Origin: a virus
Direction: 5' to 3' (one strand)
Virus record (IMG/VR): IMGVR_UViG_3300042691_015169
Coordinates: 1 to 26,445 of that record
Length of the DNA: 26,445 nucleotides
The notes under the pieces are model-generated. The model did not search any database and was not told the DNA's origin. It saw only the letters and a program-made list of their open reading frames with translations. The translations under genes and the position numbers were made by a program. Below are positions 25,655 through 26,445 of this stretch, piece after piece. How positions within the stretch are numbered: the first letter of the stretch is position 1; each line of letters begins with the position of its first letter.

Positions 25655-26319
25655 GACTTGTCAACGTAATGTTTGACAGTCGCGGGATACCACTTCTTAT
25701 CAAACGCCGTCTTGACTCCGTCTTTGTTTAGACGATCGGCTATTGCTTTATACGACATTCCTTTGTTTCTGTACTGAATAATAGATTCGTACAATTCGTC
25801 ATTGATCATTTGTTTTGGGCCAAGGTCTACTCCCCATTTGAGACCTTTTTCTCTTCTGTCTTTGTGAACGTCTTTTTGTCGCTCTGCGATAATCCCTCTT
25901 TCCATCTCGGCAAGAGCGCTCATGATCGTCACGACGAAGCGACCTTGATAGCTCGCGGTGTCTAGGTTGAGATCGAGCATGACGATACGCCAACCGTTTG
26001 TGTTTGCTCTGTCGACGATGCTCAAAAAGTCCTTGGTCGACCTAGCAAGTCTGTCGATGCGAGTAACGAAGATCGCCGCGGCGTCGCCACGGTCAAGTCT
26101 CTCGAGCGCGTCACGTAGGACGGGGCGACCTTGAATTGACTTGCCAGAGCGCCCCTCTTCACGTAGGAGTTCTATCTCAGTAAAACCAGCCTGTTCGGCC
26201 GCTCGACGCAGATCTCGCTCCTGAGCGCCGAGAGACATACCGTCGTTGACCTGCATTTGAGTCGAAACTCGCGCGTACAGCAGGGCTATTTCTTTCCGCT
26301 CTTTTGACTTCTTTGCCAT
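25645..26319 (-). CDS. Small serine recombinase (resolvase/invertase type)
   Basis: 224 residues; ATG 26319 with AAAGG about ten bases upstream. The catalytic domain is complete: LLYARVST gives R17 and the nucleophile S19, IDRLARS gives R90 and R93, and LAEMERGIIAER starts the long helix. A C-terminal helix-turn-helix (GMSYKAIADRLNKDGV) binds DNA. Length and layout match resolvases and invertases, not the much larger phage integrases. Such enzymes cut both strands and recombine at short, nearby sites, giving dimer resolution or inversion of a segment, for example one that switches fibre genes. No matching inverted sites were identified by eye. The stop abuts the GC-rich hairpin region. Confidence 0.87.
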   Translation of the reverse strand: MAKKSKERKEIALLYARVSTQMQVNDGMSLGAQERDLRRAAEQAGFTEIELLREEGRSGKSIQGRPVLRDALERLDRGDAAAIFVTRIDRLARSTKDFLSIVDRANTNGWRIVMLDLNLDTASYQGRFVVTIMSALAEMERGIIAERQKDVHKDRREKGLKWGVDLGPKQMINDELYESIIQYRNKGMSYKAIADRLNKDGVKTAFDKKWYPATVKHYVDKSKK

Positions 26320-26399
26320 ATTTCATATACCTTTCAAGGCCATTTTGTACAACTTCTTTTGTAAACCTTTAACATTAATGGTATACGGAAGAGAGCCAT

Positions 26400-26445
26400 A
26401 TGTTGCAAGGGTTTGAGAGAGGCAAAATTGACAAACAATTTCTTT
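26400..26445 (+). CDS. Start of a further gene (partial, 15 residues)
   Basis: An ATG at 26400 is preceded by GGAAGAG about six bases upstream, a good ribosome site, and the frame stays open to the edge (MLQGFERGKIDKQFL). It diverges from the recombinase gene, so the 80-base gap before it should hold promoters for both. Too short to identify. Confidence 0.5.
   Translation, partial: MLQGFERGKIDKQFL

Noticed and set aside
25645-26319. Large serine integrase defining a prophage
   Set aside because: At 224 residues it lacks the zinc ribbon and coiled-coil domains of phage integrases; it is resolvase-sized.

Overview
The window looks like part of the genome of a tailed double-stranded DNA virus (or a related prophage) whose host is probably an actinobacterium. 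Three signals support this. A WhiB-type iron-sulfur regulator, a family largely confined to Actinobacteria and their phages, sits at 5995-6483. A long run of tail-fibre genes occupies 12562-20950. A primase-polymerase/helicase module with small DNA-binding proteins lies on the right. Base composition is close to balanced by eye, genes are tightly packed with 1-30 base overlaps, and GTG starts are frequent. There is no gene-free stretch over 300 bases. The host assignment is inference; no terminase, portal or capsid gene is visible to place the virus further.

Layout. (1) 1-158: tail end of an Ala/Pro-repeat protein. (2) 257-6483, + strand: two tandem paralogous proteins that look like GT-B glycosyltransferases, a MazG/dUTPase-like pyrophosphohydrolase, two small unknowns, a DUF6378-like protein, a cytosine-C5 DNA methyltransferase, a pyrimidine-dimer glycosylase-like protein, an unknown, and the WhiB-like protein with an extra zinc ribbon. 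This is a DNA metabolism/DNA modification cluster. (3) 22280-6464, - strand: one long run of mostly touching genes. It begins with a small DNA-binding protein and a metallophosphoesterase, passes through five fibre/tip proteins (including a 1229-residue protein with three collagen-like tracts and a fibre with a His/Cys-rich module), and ends in a set of modifying enzymes: a 2-oxoglutarate/Fe(II) hydroxylase, an FAD-dependent tryptophan-halogenase homologue, a GT4 glycosyltransferase, a DUF6065-like protein, a membrane protein and a 52-residue coiled-coil protein. (4) 22499-25517, + strand: a HTH protein, a PrimPol-SF3 helicase fusion and a ribbon-helix-helix protein, coupled by 4-base overlaps. 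(5) 25645-26319, - strand: a small serine recombinase, and then the start of another + gene at the right edge.

How the parts may work together (inference). The left cluster could methylate cytosines and glycosylate modified bases, protecting the virus from host nucleases. In the central cluster, genes for surface fibres sit in the same run as hydroxylase, halogenase and glycosyltransferase genes, which suggests the fibres, or the host receptor, are chemically modified. That is the most unusual arrangement here. The divergent control region at 22281-22498 carries palindromes, three 9-bp direct repeats and an extended -10 box. A motif close to ACTATAYRYT recurs there and in three other intergenic gaps. 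A possible short structured RNA with its own promoter and terminator lies at 25561-25654.
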